Below, in pieces: positions 15,852 through 25,258 of a DNA stretch of 64,000 bases. The stretch comes from an uncultured Fluviicola sp. (GTDB taxonomy: Bacteria; Bacteroidota; Bacteroidia; Flavobacteriales; Crocinitomicaceae): positions 1 to 64,000 of the forward strand of contig NZ_CAMLDC010000023.1 of the NCBI RefSeq assembly GCF_946478805.1, in the 5' to 3' direction. Every line of letters begins with the position of its first letter. Within the stretch, counting starts at the first letter, position 1. The notes under the pieces are model-generated. The model ran no database searches. It was not told the origin of the DNA and saw nothing but the letters and a program-made list of their open reading frames with translations. A program made the translations under genes and the position numbers.

Positions 15852-16397
15852 ATGGAAGAACGCAAAGATAAGGAACAACACATTTTCCTGATCGGTTTCA
15901 TGGGAAGCGGTAAATCAACTGTAGGTGAATTACTTGCAGAGCGATTGAACCTTCCTTTCATTGATTCGGATAAAGTAATTGAAAAGCTTGAAGGAAGAAG
16001 TATTACTGATATTTTCTCGACCGATGGTGAGGTTGCTTTTCGTGAAATGGAAATGAATTTCCTGAAGCGGTTAAAATCGACAGAACCTGCTGTAATCGCA
16101 GTTGGAGGAGGTCTCCCAACGTTGAAAGGAGCTCTTGAATTAATGCATGAGTCAGGATTAGTTATTTATTTGAATACAAGCTTGTTGACCTTGATTAAGC
16201 GTTTGAAAAATGAAAAACAATTAAGGCCTTTGCTGAAGGAGCTAAATGATTCGGAATTTCATCCTTTTGTGGAAGATCTTTTGAGTCAGCGGGTCCACTT
16301 CTACAAACAAGCAAAATTGATTATGCCGAATGAACGAAATTCACCTATTGAATTAGTTGAAAAATTAATAAAGGAACTAAATAAACTAATATACTAG
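15852..16397 (+). CDS. aroK: Shikimate kinase
   Basis: A 181-residue P-loop kinase that phosphorylates shikimate in aromatic amino acid synthesis. The Walker A motif GFMGSGKST lies at residues 15-23. Shikimate-binding residues are seen in DSDK and FREME, and GGG (VGGGLP) lies in the core. The lid arginine occurs in LRPLL. Length is normal. The first codons lie in an A/G-rich CGCAAAGA-type sequence that also precedes the ATG (CCGCAAAGAATGGAAGAACG), so the N-terminal eight residues may be recently acquired. It converges on the next gene with a 3-bp gap. Confidence 0.94.
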   Translation: MEERKDKEQHIFLIGFMGSGKSTVGELLAERLNLPFIDSDKVIEKLEGRSITDIFSTDGEVAFREMEMNFLKRLKSTEPAVIAVGGGLPTLKGALELMHESGLVIYLNTSLLTLIKRLKNEKQLRPLLKELNDSEFHPFVEDLLSQRVHFYKQAKLIMPNERNSPIELVEKLIKELNKLIY

Positions 16398-16400
16398 TTG

Positions 16401-17000
16401 TTAAAGATCTTCGTCGATTCCAAAGAAGTTGGTTTTTTCACCACGGATTTCCCGGTTCAGGAAATAATAATAAAGACTGGAATGTCCGACGAGCAGAAAG
16501 AATGCGATCTTATCAAAAGTAGTTGTGTCATTGTACCAATAGGAAAATCCCAATAGAAACCACATACTAAGCAAGTAAGTTGTTGCCGCCGCCCACACAA
16601 AATAAATGAAATACGCGTTCTTTCGCCATTGAAGTACTAAACCAATAAAGAGACCAATCCATGCAATCAATGCCACATTATAAAAAGTGATCAGATTGTT
16701 TTGAAAGTCCGCTCCAACAAATCCGAGAGCTTCACCTCGCTGTTCAATAAGTGAATGGACGTTCAATCCCTTTTCTTGTTCAATCCAATCCGTGCTCGTA
16801 AGAACCATGTAGCCCAAAATAATCCAGACTAAAAAAATAGTCCAAATAATAACTCCGAGGTAAAAACTGATTTGAGTATAAGTGTCGGGAGATTCCTTCC
16901 CGAAAATCACATTGCGTAACCGGGACAAAATAGGAATCGGACTTTCAAGGTGAGCCTCAAATTCCTCGCGAAATGAATGTTTTTTTTCAGAATCCGTCAC
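16401..17000 (-). CDS. Hypothetical four-helix membrane protein
   Basis: A 199-residue protein with a hydrophilic N terminus (about 1-40) followed by four predicted membrane helices at about 45-68, 105-123, 130-153 and 162-180, and a short polar C-terminal tail. I recognise no family. It starts 26 bp from the divergent transglutaminase-like gene, so the two promoters must overlap. Confidence 0.75.
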   Translation of the reverse strand: MTDSEKKHSFREEFEAHLESPIPILSRLRNVIFGKESPDTYTQISFYLGVIIWTIFLVWIILGYMVLTSTDWIEQEKGLNVHSLIEQRGEALGFVGADFQNNLITFYNVALIAWIGLFIGLVLQWRKNAYFIYFVWAAATTYLLSMWFLLGFSYWYNDTTTFDKIAFFLLVGHSSLYYYFLNREIRGEKTNFFGIDEDL

Positions 17001-17026
17001 TCAACGAATTTAACTAATTTCGCAGA

Positions 17027-17710
17027 ATGAATGCGCAAAAACAGAAGGTAAATTGGGAAGAATTCCTATTGGAAACTCCACAAATGGATTATTCCAGTCC
17101 GGAAGTCAGGGAATTCATTCAAACAATTCCCGTTTATCCTGATTCTGTTCAACAGGTTGTAGCAATTTATGAAACGGTTCGCGATTCATTTTTGTACGAT
17201 CCGTATCACTTGGATTTGCGCCCGGATTTTTTAAAGGCAAGTGTCATCGTTTCAAAAAAGCGGGCCTGGTGTGTTGAAAAGGCGCTTTTAGCATGTGCCT
17301 GCTTTCGGGCGTTTGGTTTTCCTGCGAGGTTGGGTTTTGGAATCGTTAAAAATCACATCGGTGTAGAGAAGCTGAAAACCTATCTCAAACGTGATGAGAT
17401 CGTCTTTCATGGGTATGTAGAAGTTTGGGTTGAAGGAAAATGGAGTAAATGTACACCGGCTTTTGATCCACGGATCTGTAAACTGAGTGGAGTTCCTTTG
17501 TTGGAGTGGGATGGAAGGGAAGACTCCTTGTTCCAGGCTTATGTGGAGAATACCCAATTTATGGAATACTTGCATTTTTATGGAGAATTCGGGGATATAC
17601 CTTTCGGATTAATGCACCGGGAAATGAAACAATACTATCCCGATTTGTTTGAGAACCCGGTTGATACGAGGGCTTTTTCATTTCATTTTGATCCTGGAAT
17701 GATCCAATAG
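17027..17710 (+). CDS. Transglutaminase-like domain protein
   Basis: A 227-residue cytoplasmic-looking protein without a signal peptide. The transglutaminase-type Cys-His-Asp triad is visible: Cys in RAWCVEKA (about residue 84), His in FHGYVEVWVEGKW and Asp in TPAFD. Bacterial members are usually proteases or amidases rather than cross-linkers. The substrate here cannot be inferred. Confidence 0.85.
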   Translation: MNAQKQKVNWEEFLLETPQMDYSSPEVREFIQTIPVYPDSVQQVVAIYETVRDSFLYDPYHLDLRPDFLKASVIVSKKRAWCVEKALLACACFRAFGFPARLGFGIVKNHIGVEKLKTYLKRDEIVFHGYVEVWVEGKWSKCTPAFDPRICKLSGVPLLEWDGREDSLFQAYVENTQFMEYLHFYGEFGDIPFGLMHREMKQYYPDLFENPVDTRAFSFHFDPGMIQ

Positions 17711-17765
17711 TATACTTAATGCTGAATTTTTCGTTCTGTGAAATTTGAGAATTTTAAAATTTTAG

Positions 17766-17785
17766 TGTTCGCAAAAAAGCGAACA
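17766..17785. terminator. Hairpin between convergent genes (possible terminator)
   Basis: TGTTCGC-AAAAAA-GCGAACA is a perfect 7-bp stem in the AT-rich gap between two convergent genes. No proper T-run follows on either strand, so Rho-independent termination is uncertain. The rest of the 151-bp gap is AT-rich with no gene. Confidence 0.45.
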
Positions 17786-17861
17786 GATCTGATGTTAATT
17801 ATTTGATTATTAATTGTTTGATTTTTTAAAACTGAAAAATCGGATAATATAAAATCGACTG

Positions 17862-19742
17862 CTAAACCTCCACTTTTCCATTCGAAACCGGTAACTCGAT
17901 CTTCGAAGTTCTAATCTTTACAAACTTTGGTTCCAGGATCATAAACGTACAGTCATCCGTTTGTTCGCCTTCACCCTTCCAAAATGAAAACTGATTCATC
18001 AGGCGATTGTATAATACGCTTCCATTTTGATTGGAAGAACGTGACAACAGGTAACGGAGTTGTTTCTTTCCGAATTTTTTGTTCGATTCCATTCCAAATT
18101 GATCAACCATTCCATCTGTGAAAAATACTAGTTTATCCTCTTCTTCCAAAATGATTTGCTGCAGCTTGAACTCCAGATGGTTTACATAAGTAAAGCCGAT
18201 TGGAACGCGTTCTCCGTTCAATTCAATGACTTCGGAGTTCCGTACAATCCAAAGTGGCATCTGAGCACCTGAGAAATGCAATTCACGACTTCTTTTGTCC
18301 AGACAAAAAATGGCAATGTCCATCCCGTCCATTCGTTGTTCTTCCTCAGAGCTGATTCGACGAAGAATGGTTTTGCGTAAGGAATCGAGTAATTCATTCG
18401 GTTTTCGGACTCCATCTGCAAACAATTCGTCCAAGGTATTCATTCCGAGAACGCTCAATAGGGCACCAGGAACACCATGTCCTGTACAATCTGCCAATGC
18501 AAAAAGTATTTTTTCAGAGCCATTTTCACGGAAGCTTTTCATCCAGTAGAAATCTCCCCCAACCAGATTTTTCGGAGCGTAATGTACATGAACCTGTTCG
18601 AAATGCTGTGCCAGGTGCTTTCTGGATACCAATAAGGATTCCTGCAATTTTTGTGCATAGCGTAAACTGTCCATCATTTCCGTATGCTGTTTTTCCAATT
18701 GGAGATTTTTCTCGTGTAATGCATTGGTTCTTCTGGATACGCGATCTTCCAGTAAATGAACATCCCATTTGATTTTCCGGGCCATTTTCAGAAATTGGAT
18801 ACTGATCTGTCCAATCTCGTTTTTAGGCAGTTGCGGGGAAATACTTTCAAAGTCCTGGTAGTTGGAAGAAATGAACTCGTTCATACTGCGTTGTAGCCTG
18901 CTGACCTGAATGGTGATATTTCTCACAATGTACACGCTTCCAAGAATCAGTGCCAGGAATGCAATACCGGATATAATATATTGCATGGTTAGTGAATCAT
19001 TCGATAGCGTATAGGATTCACGGATAAACTCGCCTCTGAAACGACGTAAATTGGACTGGATATTTGCGATGTTTAATGACCAATTCGAATAATGGTTCCG
19101 GTTGGGGATTGCAAACAGGATTTGCATTCGGCTTCTCACGGAATCAAAATACTGCAGGTACCGGATGAGTTCCGGAGGACAATTTCCACGAGCCTGCCAA
19201 TTCTCAATTTCTTTGTGCAAGGATATAGCATAATTTTCGTCGTTCCGCATGATGTAATCCTTCTCATGTCTGCGCAGGCTTAAAATCTGTTGATCAAACC
19301 GGGGAAATGTTTCCTCAACTTGATGAATGACTTCACGCATTTTTCCAATATATCCATATTCCTTGAATCCGATTTGTGCAATGTCATTCAGAATACGGTC
19401 TTCTGTGAGCAAGAGCTCATCAAGAGTCAACAATAATTCCCGTTCGACCACTTTGTCTGAGGAGAATACTTCTGTTAGATCCTGTCGGATCAACTCGTGA
19501 CTGTAACTGTTTTTCCTGCGGTATTCATACTCTTTTTTGGCAATGGAGTCATACCAAAATTTCTGGTTGGCAAGGTGTTCCATCCAATCCTTATGATCTT
19601 GAACCTGAGTGGAAAGATTGTCTAATTTAACAAGTAATGCCTGTTTTTCATGTATTTTCTGATTAAAGTACCAAGATAAAGAAGCAAAAATCAACAACAC
19701 CAAACCAAATCCACCAAGGACTACCACCAACGATTTTTTCAT
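17862..19742 (-). CDS. Membrane-bound SpoIIE-family (PP2C-type) serine phosphatase with periplasmic sensor region
   Basis: A 626-residue signalling protein. A first membrane helix (about 5-25) and a second (about 257-280) enclose a helical periplasmic sensor region. A HAMP-like/coiled-coil linker follows, then the SpoIIE domain with metal-binding motifs GGDFYW, ADCTGHGVPGALLS, DGMDIAIF, FFTDGMVDQ and TDDCTF. Such receptors dephosphorylate anti-sigma antagonist-type partners. No partner gene is adjacent. I use the ATG at 19742, directly before the hydrophobic helix, rather than an upstream ATG at 19784. Confidence 0.88.
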   Translation of the reverse strand: MKKSLVVVLGGFGLVLLIFASLSWYFNQKIHEKQALLVKLDNLSTQVQDHKDWMEHLANQKFWYDSIAKKEYEYRRKNSYSHELIRQDLTEVFSSDKVVERELLLTLDELLLTEDRILNDIAQIGFKEYGYIGKMREVIHQVEETFPRFDQQILSLRRHEKDYIMRNDENYAISLHKEIENWQARGNCPPELIRYLQYFDSVRSRMQILFAIPNRNHYSNWSLNIANIQSNLRRFRGEFIRESYTLSNDSLTMQYIISGIAFLALILGSVYIVRNITIQVSRLQRSMNEFISSNYQDFESISPQLPKNEIGQISIQFLKMARKIKWDVHLLEDRVSRRTNALHEKNLQLEKQHTEMMDSLRYAQKLQESLLVSRKHLAQHFEQVHVHYAPKNLVGGDFYWMKSFRENGSEKILFALADCTGHGVPGALLSVLGMNTLDELFADGVRKPNELLDSLRKTILRRISSEEEQRMDGMDIAIFCLDKRSRELHFSGAQMPLWIVRNSEVIELNGERVPIGFTYVNHLEFKLQQIILEEEDKLVFFTDGMVDQFGMESNKKFGKKQLRYLLSRSSNQNGSVLYNRLMNQFSFWKGEGEQTDDCTFMILEPKFVKIRTSKIELPVSNGKVEV

Positions 19743-19839
19743 GATACAAAATTCAGGTCTTCTTTTTGCTACAATGTAAATCACATGTCAAATTGCTGTT
19801 AACAAGGATTAGAAAATGATGAATTTAGTTGGAAAGAAG

Positions 19840-19847
19840 TATATTTG
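19840..19847 (+). promoter_or_regulatory. -7 promoter element before the M61 peptidase gene
   Basis: TATATTTG matches TAnnTTTG and lies 19 bp before the ATG at 19867. No matching -33 element was seen at the usual spacing. Confidence 0.45.
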
Positions 19848-19866
19848 GCTAAACTAAAATAAGTCA

Positions 19867-21648
19867 ATGAAACCAATATTACTTTTATTATCACTTGGAT
19901 TGGCAGGAATAATCAACGCTCAGAAAATCCAGTATGCATTGCGAATGTCCAAACCGCAAAATCATTATTTTGAGGTGGAAATGGAAATTTCTGAATTCAA
20001 AGCGGGAGATCTGACTGTTAAGATGCCTGTTTGGGCTCCGGGGTCGTATCTGGTAAGAGAGTTTTCGAAAAACGTGAACTTGGTTCGTGCCTTTGATGAA
20101 AAAGGTGGAGAATTGAAAGTTGGAAAAACTTCAAAGAACGCATGGAAGATTACAACCGGAAAATCAAAAAAGGTTCGCGTTCAGTATGAAGTATATGCGT
20201 TCGAATTATCCGTCCGTACCAGTTTTTTGGATCTGACACATGGTTTTGTTTCAAATTCGGGAGTATTCTGTTATTTGGATGGACATAAGGACAAGGCGGG
20301 AGAAGTAACAGTCTATCCGTACAAGGATTTTAAAGTCATCACAACACCTTTGGAAAAAGCATCCGAGCAAAAATCGGGTGAAGGAGCACAGACCTTCCAG
20401 TTTCCAAATTATGATGTATTGGTTGATTCCCCTTTTGAAATCGGAAACCAGGAAGTTTTTGATTTTACAGTTGGGGAGACTAAGCACAAAGTGGCGATTT
20501 ACGGAGCTGGAAATTACGATATCGATGAGCTGAAAGTAGATATGGCTCGTATTGTCAAATCGGAGAATGAAGTGTTTGCCGGGAAAAATCCTAATAAAAA
20601 TTATACATTCATCATTCACAATGTAGTGAACGGTCAAGGAGGTTTGGAACATGCCAATTCCTGTGTTCTAAGTGTCAATCGCTGGACTTACGGGGGAGCT
20701 TACAAAGATTTCTTATCCTTGGTTGCACATGAATATTTCCATTTGTGGAATGTGAAACGCATTCGTCCGATTCAATTAGGGCCGTTTAACTACGATGAGG
20801 AAAACTATACTTCATTGCTTTGGGTGATGGAAGGATTCACTTCGTATTATGATGAATTATTGTTGGTAAGAGCCGGATATTATACGAAAGACGAATACTT
20901 GAGAAAACTATTGGGAACCTTGAATTATGTAGAAGGCTCTGTTGGTTCACGTGTTCAACCGGTTGCGCATTCAAGTTATGATGCGTGGATAAAAGGATAT
21001 CGCCCAAATGAGAACAGTGCAAATACGACCATGACTTATTATTCAAGAGGTGCTATTTTGGGAGCTTACCTGGATGCGATGATCATAGACAAATTCAATG
21101 GTACAAAGTCCTTGGATCATTTCATGCAATATCTGTATGAAGAATTCTACATTAAGAAGAACCGTGGATTCACCGAAATTGAATTCCAGGAATCCTTGGA
21201 GAAATTCTTGGGTCAGGGCATGGATTTCTTCTTTGATAAGTATGTAAATGGAACGGAAATACCGAATTACAAAGAAGTATTTGGGAAAATCGGATTAGAT
21301 GTGAACTATGTCGGAAAACCGGTTACTTCTTTCGGTGCGTCACTTTCACAGGAAGGTGGAAATTGCATGGTGAAAGGAATCAGAGCGGGAAGTGCCGCTG
21401 AGACAGCTGGATTAAGTGTTGGAGATGAGATTATTGCGGCAGATAATATGCGTGTGGATAACAGCGCAGTGGAAAGTTACGTTGGAAGCCTTGGTGAAGG
21501 TGAAAAATGCACACTATTGGTCGCTAGGGATGAAGTACTGTTGGAATTGACAGTTGAAATGACACTTTATGAACGACCGTCATTCAAGATTGAACCGAAT
21601 GGAACTTCAAAAAACAAATTTGATTACTGGTTGAGAACAACCAACTAA
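19867..21648 (+). CDS. M61-family metallopeptidase with PDZ domain
   Basis: A 593-residue exported zinc peptidase related to glycyl aminopeptidase. A signal peptide covers about residues 1-18, followed by the M61 N-terminal beta domain. The zinc motif is HEYFHLWNVKR near residue 288, with a downstream Glu in WVMEGFTSYYDE. A C-terminal PDZ domain spans about 480-560 and contains GLSVGDEIIAAD. Likely periplasmic or outer-membrane associated protein turnover. A convergent terminator separates it from the next gene. Confidence 0.9.
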   Translation: MKPILLLLSLGLAGIINAQKIQYALRMSKPQNHYFEVEMEISEFKAGDLTVKMPVWAPGSYLVREFSKNVNLVRAFDEKGGELKVGKTSKNAWKITTGKSKKVRVQYEVYAFELSVRTSFLDLTHGFVSNSGVFCYLDGHKDKAGEVTVYPYKDFKVITTPLEKASEQKSGEGAQTFQFPNYDVLVDSPFEIGNQEVFDFTVGETKHKVAIYGAGNYDIDELKVDMARIVKSENEVFAGKNPNKNYTFIIHNVVNGQGGLEHANSCVLSVNRWTYGGAYKDFLSLVAHEYFHLWNVKRIRPIQLGPFNYDEENYTSLLWVMEGFTSYYDELLLVRAGYYTKDEYLRKLLGTLNYVEGSVGSRVQPVAHSSYDAWIKGYRPNENSANTTMTYYSRGAILGAYLDAMIIDKFNGTKSLDHFMQYLYEEFYIKKNRGFTEIEFQESLEKFLGQGMDFFFDKYVNGTEIPNYKEVFGKIGLDVNYVGKPVTSFGASLSQEGGNCMVKGIRAGSAAETAGLSVGDEIIAADNMRVDNSAVESYVGSLGEGEKCTLLVARDEVLLELTVEMTLYERPSFKIEPNGTSKNKFDYWLRTTN

Positions 21649-21668
21649 AGAATTGATAAATAATTTGG

Positions 21669-21698
21669 AACGGGGTATTCGAAGGAGTGCCCCGTTTT
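21669..21698 (+). terminator. Rho-independent terminator of the M61 peptidase gene
   Basis: AACGGGG (21669-21675) pairs with CCCCGTT (21690-21696), followed by a short T-run. It lies 20 bp after the stop codon and could act for both convergent transcripts. Confidence 0.75.
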
Positions 21699-21750
21699 CG
21701 TTTGGAAAGATGATTCTTCTTTGCTCCTTAGGTACCTTTAATGTTGAATA

Positions 21751-22647
21751 CTATTTTCTTCCTCTTGAAGTAGTTTTCTTTCCTCTAAAGTTGCCTGATT
21801 TCCCACCGTTTTTACTGTTTCCACCAGGTTTGTTTCCAAAAGCACGTGGTTTTTCGGATGAATTTTTCTTTTGCTGAATGGGTGCTTTCTTCTTAGCCGC
21901 ATTGGGTTTGCTTTTTGGTTTCTCAGCTTCCCCGGTAGAATCTTTTAGCAATTCATTCAGGATTCGCATTTCGGCATCCGTCAATTCACGCCATTCACCT
22001 AAAGGAATCCCTTTCAGTTCGATGTTCATGATACGTGTTCGTTCCAGTTTGGTCACATTATATCCGAAATATTCACACATTCTTCTAATCTGGCGATTCA
22101 ACCCCTGAACGAGAATAATCTTGAAAACATTGGATGAAAGTTGTTCGACTACACATTTTTTAGTGACCACACCCAGAATAGGAACGCCCGCAGCCATACG
22201 TTCAACAAAATCGGCAGTAATAGGCTTATCAACAGTTACGATGTATTCTTTTTGGTGCTGATTCCCGGCTCGCAAGATCTTGTTTACGATGTCGCCATTC
22301 GTGGTCAGGAAAATTAGTCCTTGTGAGTCTTTATCCAGTCTTCCGATTGGAAAAATACGTCTCGGATGACCAATGTAGTCCACAATGTTATCTTCAACTC
22401 CTTTTTCTGTGGTGGAAGTAATCCCTTTCGGTTTATTCAGCGCAATATATAAATCGTCTTCCTGATCTTTTCGTTGAATGGTATGTCCGTTCACAACGAC
22501 GGTATCTCTCGGTTTTACTTGTGTACCGATAATTGCACGTGTACCGTTGATGAATACGGAACCCTGTTCAATATATTTGTCGGCTTCCCTGCGCGAACAG
22601 TAACCACTATCACTAATGAATTTGTTTAATCTGACCGATTCCTGCAT
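21751..22647 (-). CDS. rluF: 23S rRNA pseudouridine synthase, RluF/RluB group, with long basic tail
   Basis: The 298-residue protein has an N-terminal S4 RNA-binding domain (about 1-60) and a pseudouridine synthase domain with the catalytic Asp in [10 protein letters not shown] (about residue 102). The [10 protein letters not shown] motif is also present. The best match by memory is RluF (U2604 of 23S rRNA). From about residue 235 a Lys/Gly/Asn-rich low-complexity tail of some 60 residues follows. It is probably disordered and RNA-binding. Such tails are common on Bacteroidota members of this family. Confidence 0.88.
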   Translation of the reverse strand: MQESVRLNKFISDSGYCSRREADKYIEQGSVFINGTRAIIGTQVKPRDTVVVNGHTIQRKDQEDDLYIALNKPKGITSTTEKGVEDNIVDYIGHPRRIFPIGRLDKDSQGLIFLTTNGDIVNKILRAGNQHQKEYIVTVDKPITADFVERMAAGVPILGVVTKKCVVEQLSSNVFKIILVQGLNRQIRRMCEYFGYNVTKLERTRIMNIELKGIPLGEWRELTDAEMRILNELLKDSTGEAEKPKSKPNAAKKKAPIQQKKNSSEKPRAFGNKPGGNSKNGGKSGNFRGKKTTSRGRK

Positions 22648-22736
22648 GACTCTTTATTAAAAAAGCAAATTAAAGAATACGAAGGTAGTTTATTCTATTT
22701 GATCTCTCTTGTTGGAACTGCACTAATTGAGTTCTA

Positions 22737-23300
22737 CTAAAGCTGAACACTGATTGTGAATTCACCTTTTTTTCCACAAGAAGTAACATCCTTATTGACA
22801 TTGTACTGAACACAATTGTTCACACATTGCATGATGGTATCCAATTCGGTTGTCGATAATTCTTTTTGAGCATTGATCTGGTAAACTTCATCCTGTGATT
22901 CCGGCTGCAATTTCAATACGAGCACGGAAAGTGTTTCGGCATTAACCTTTTTCGAATAAGTGACAAATCCATCCACTGAAAACTCAATGATGATTTCCTT
23001 TTGGTCGGTGGCAAATTCAAAGTTCAGTTCCGAACCCAACGTCTTTTCGAACAGTGCTTTGCCTTTAACGTCTGTGATTGCAATTACTCCGTTTTTCTTG
23101 TTGCCGGTTATCTTTCCCGTCAGGCGATTGATATTTCCACCCAAATGAGTGATCTCAATGGCGTAATTCAATGGTTTTTGAAACTGATCAAGGGAAAACC
23201 AATATTCGTGTGTTTTATCTTCACGAACCGTTTGGTGTAGGATTTGTCCGTAAATGACCTGACAAGCCAACAAGGCAACAAGCGTAATAATCGTTTTCAT
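22737..23300 (-). CDS. Hypothetical secreted protein
   Basis: A 187-residue protein with a clear signal peptide (about 1-18, cleavage near YGQ). It is predicted mostly beta, with several cysteines near the C terminus (CVNCVQ and TSCGKKG) that could form disulphides. No family recognised. It is monocistronic, bounded upstream by the terminator of the GH3 gene. Confidence 0.75.
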   Translation of the reverse strand: MKTIITLVALLACQVIYGQILHQTVREDKTHEYWFSLDQFQKPLNYAIEITHLGGNINRLTGKITGNKKNGVIAITDVKGKALFEKTLGSELNFEFATDQKEIIIEFSVDGFVTYSKKVNAETLSVLVLKLQPESQDEVYQINAQKELSTTELDTIMQCVNNCVQYNVNKDVTSCGKKGEFTISVQL

Positions 23301-23354
23301 ACAAGTTATAAGTTTTCAGTAGCGCTGTAAAAGTAGTGCCAAAATTGAATTGGA

Positions 23355-23388
23355 CAAAAAAAAGACCGATTCCATTCAAAATCGGTCT
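23355..23388 (-). terminator. Rho-independent terminator of the GH3 gene
   Basis: On the minus strand AGACCGAT (from 23388) pairs with ATCGGTCT (to 23363) around an 8-base loop, and a run of T follows (A-run 23356-23362 on the plus strand). It starts 22 bp past the GH3 stop. Confidence 0.85.
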
Positions 23389-23409
23389 CAAATGTTAAAA
23401 TTGATGAGT

Positions 23410-24570
23410 TTATTTAATTGCTCCGGCGCATAATTTCATACGAAGTACACGTTTTGCCGCAGTATCTACAATTGTTTTGAAAGCCGCGTCCGAACGGTAT
23501 TTTGCCAGGATCTCACCATGAGATTTCATACAATCCAATGGCATTAACAAGATGTCCACTCCGGCTTCAATCGCTTTCACACTGTTTCCTTTTACAGCCG
23601 TAACTCCACCCATGTTCATCGCATCGGTTACAACCAATCCTTTGAAACCAAGTTCCTTACGAAGAAGGTCCGTGATAATCACCTTTGAGCAAGTGGCGGG
23701 AAGTCCATTTGTATTGTATTTCGGATTGTTCACAACCGCTAAATGTCCGATCATGATACTCAATACTCCTTTTTCAATCAGACCAGGGTAGGTTGCAACT
23801 TCTTTCAGCTCGCCGTCAATTGCCTGCAACGATTTGTGAGTATCTCCGGAAACCAATCCGTGTCCGGGGAAATGTTTTGCAGTAGCAATGATGCCTTGTT
23901 CCTGCATACGAGCGATAAAAGCATTCGACCACGGAACATTGTTTGCTTCCACTTTTGCGAAACCACGATATCCAACGGTTCCGTTTTTTGCCAAATCCAC
24001 AACCGGTGCGAAGTTGTAATTGATCCCGATAGCTTTTAAAGTAGCTGCGATGGTATCCGCACATTGATTTACTTCTGCAAGAGAAGTGATTTCATTTGCT
24101 TTCTTTACCACCGAAGAACCTGAGATTTTACGATTGAACAAACTAGGTTCGGCATCCGCGCTATATAAAAATCCGGGGTTTCCATTCTTCCCATTCAATT
24201 CATTGAATTCCTTGATCCAGGTCGTAAACTCAGTTTTGGTCCCGTTCAACATTAGAACACCACCAATTGCACGTTTTCCAATCAGTGCCTTAATGGATTG
24301 GGGAGTATTTCCAAGTCTTCCGACCGCAGGCATAATCAATTGAGCGACAATAGCAGTGTCATCCAGAGTTCTGAATAAATCTTCCACATCCTTATCCAAA
24401 TCCGGGTTATCACTTAAATAATCCGCCAGTTTGAAAGTGTGTTTTATCTTGGGAAGCTGAGGAACTTTTCGTTCTTCTTTTTGAGTTTCCATTTTTGTTC
24501 CTTCTGCATTTTGTCCACAAGCTTGAAGCAATAATACAGAACAAGCGCAAATTGTAATCCAATGTTTCAT
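23410..24570 (-). CDS. Glycoside hydrolase family 3 lipoprotein (NagZ-like beta-N-acetylhexosaminidase)
   Basis: The 386-residue protein has a lipoprotein signal ending in LLQAC and then a single GH3 N-terminal barrel. The family motif KHFPGHG is followed by SGDTHKSL, whose Asp/His pair is characteristic of NagZ-type enzymes. The nucleophile Asp lies in VVTDAMNMGG. The likely substrate is terminal GlcNAc in muropeptides. The ATG at 24570 gives an ideal lipoprotein signal; an in-frame ATG at 24639 lies upstream of the predicted -7 element and is unlikely. It has its own terminator. Confidence 0.88.
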   Translation of the reverse strand: MKHWITICACSVLLLQACGQNAEGTKMETQKEERKVPQLPKIKHTFKLADYLSDNPDLDKDVEDLFRTLDDTAIVAQLIMPAVGRLGNTPQSIKALIGKRAIGGVLMLNGTKTEFTTWIKEFNELNGKNGNPGFLYSADAEPSLFNRKISGSSVVKKANEITSLAEVNQCADTIAATLKAIGINYNFAPVVDLAKNGTVGYRGFAKVEANNVPWSNAFIARMQEQGIIATAKHFPGHGLVSGDTHKSLQAIDGELKEVATYPGLIEKGVLSIMIGHLAVVNNPKYNTNGLPATCSKVIITDLLRKELGFKGLVVTDAMNMGGVTAVKGNSVKAIEAGVDILLMPLDCMKSHGEILAKYRSDAAFKTIVDTAAKRVLRMKLCAGAIK

Positions 24571-24593
24571 TTCTATTTTTATCATAGTTGCTG

Positions 24594-24601
24594 CAAATTT
24601 A
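24594..24601 (-). promoter_or_regulatory. -7 promoter element of the GH3 gene
   Basis: Read on the minus strand this is TAAATTTG, a match to TAnnTTTG, 23 bp upstream of the ATG at 24570. It supports that start over 24639. Confidence 0.45.
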
Positions 24602-24705
24602 AGCTGAAAGTTTCTTGGGATTACTTTTTGCCTGTTCATTTATAAACAATTCACAAGTGAATTACAGGTTTCACCAGATATATCAAGTTGCTTTTGGTTT
24701 TCTGG

Positions 24706-25230
24706 TTACGGGTGTTTTTTCGCAGTTGTGCTTTGTTGTTGCTTTTTTGCTGTCGTCCCGCCCTTAACCGGTTTTTTGGCTGTAGGAGTATATTTTTCCT
24801 GATGGTCCAGATTTGCTTCTTCAATCGAATGGGACGTTTTTAGGGGTTCCTCTTTATCGGACAGCTCACTGAGTTTCTGGTAATATTTTTGGACAATCAA
24901 CATTTCTTCCTCAGTCATACTTTCAATATCCACAAGCCGGTTGCTTGACTTATTATTGGAAGCGACCAACTCGTTCAGCTTGAGCTGTATTGCCAATGAA
25001 TCCTTGTTTTGGGATTTTTGAATCAGGAAGACCATTAAAAAAGTGATAATCGTAGTTCCTGTGTTGATTACCAATTGCCAGGTCTCTGAAAAATCGAAAA
25101 AGGGACCGCTGACTGCCCAAACGATAACGATTATAAGAGCCGTAGTAAAAGCGTATGAGCTTCCTACAGCTTTGGATGCTTTCGAAGCAAATTTTTCAAA
25201 AAAATGCTTGCCGGATTTTTTCTGTTTCAC
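24706..25230 (-). CDS. Low-affinity iron permease-family small membrane protein
   Basis: A 174-residue protein with two membrane helices (about 22-40 and 52-70). The segment FLIQKSQNKDSLAIQLKLNE is typical of the low-affinity iron permease family (PF04120). Transport function is not well established for bacterial members. The C-terminal 30 residues are Lys/Thr/Gln-rich (repeated TTAKK) and probably disordered. It follows the SDR gene on the same strand after 28 bp, likely in one operon. Confidence 0.8.
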   Translation of the reverse strand: MKQKKSGKHFFEKFASKASKAVGSSYAFTTALIIVIVWAVSGPFFDFSETWQLVINTGTTIITFLMVFLIQKSQNKDSLAIQLKLNELVASNNKSSNRLVDIESMTEEEMLIVQKYYQKLSELSDKEEPLKTSHSIEEANLDHQEKYTPTAKKPVKGGTTAKKQQQSTTAKKHP

Positions 25231-25258
25231 GCTGCTAATGTTTTTGATTAATAATTGT

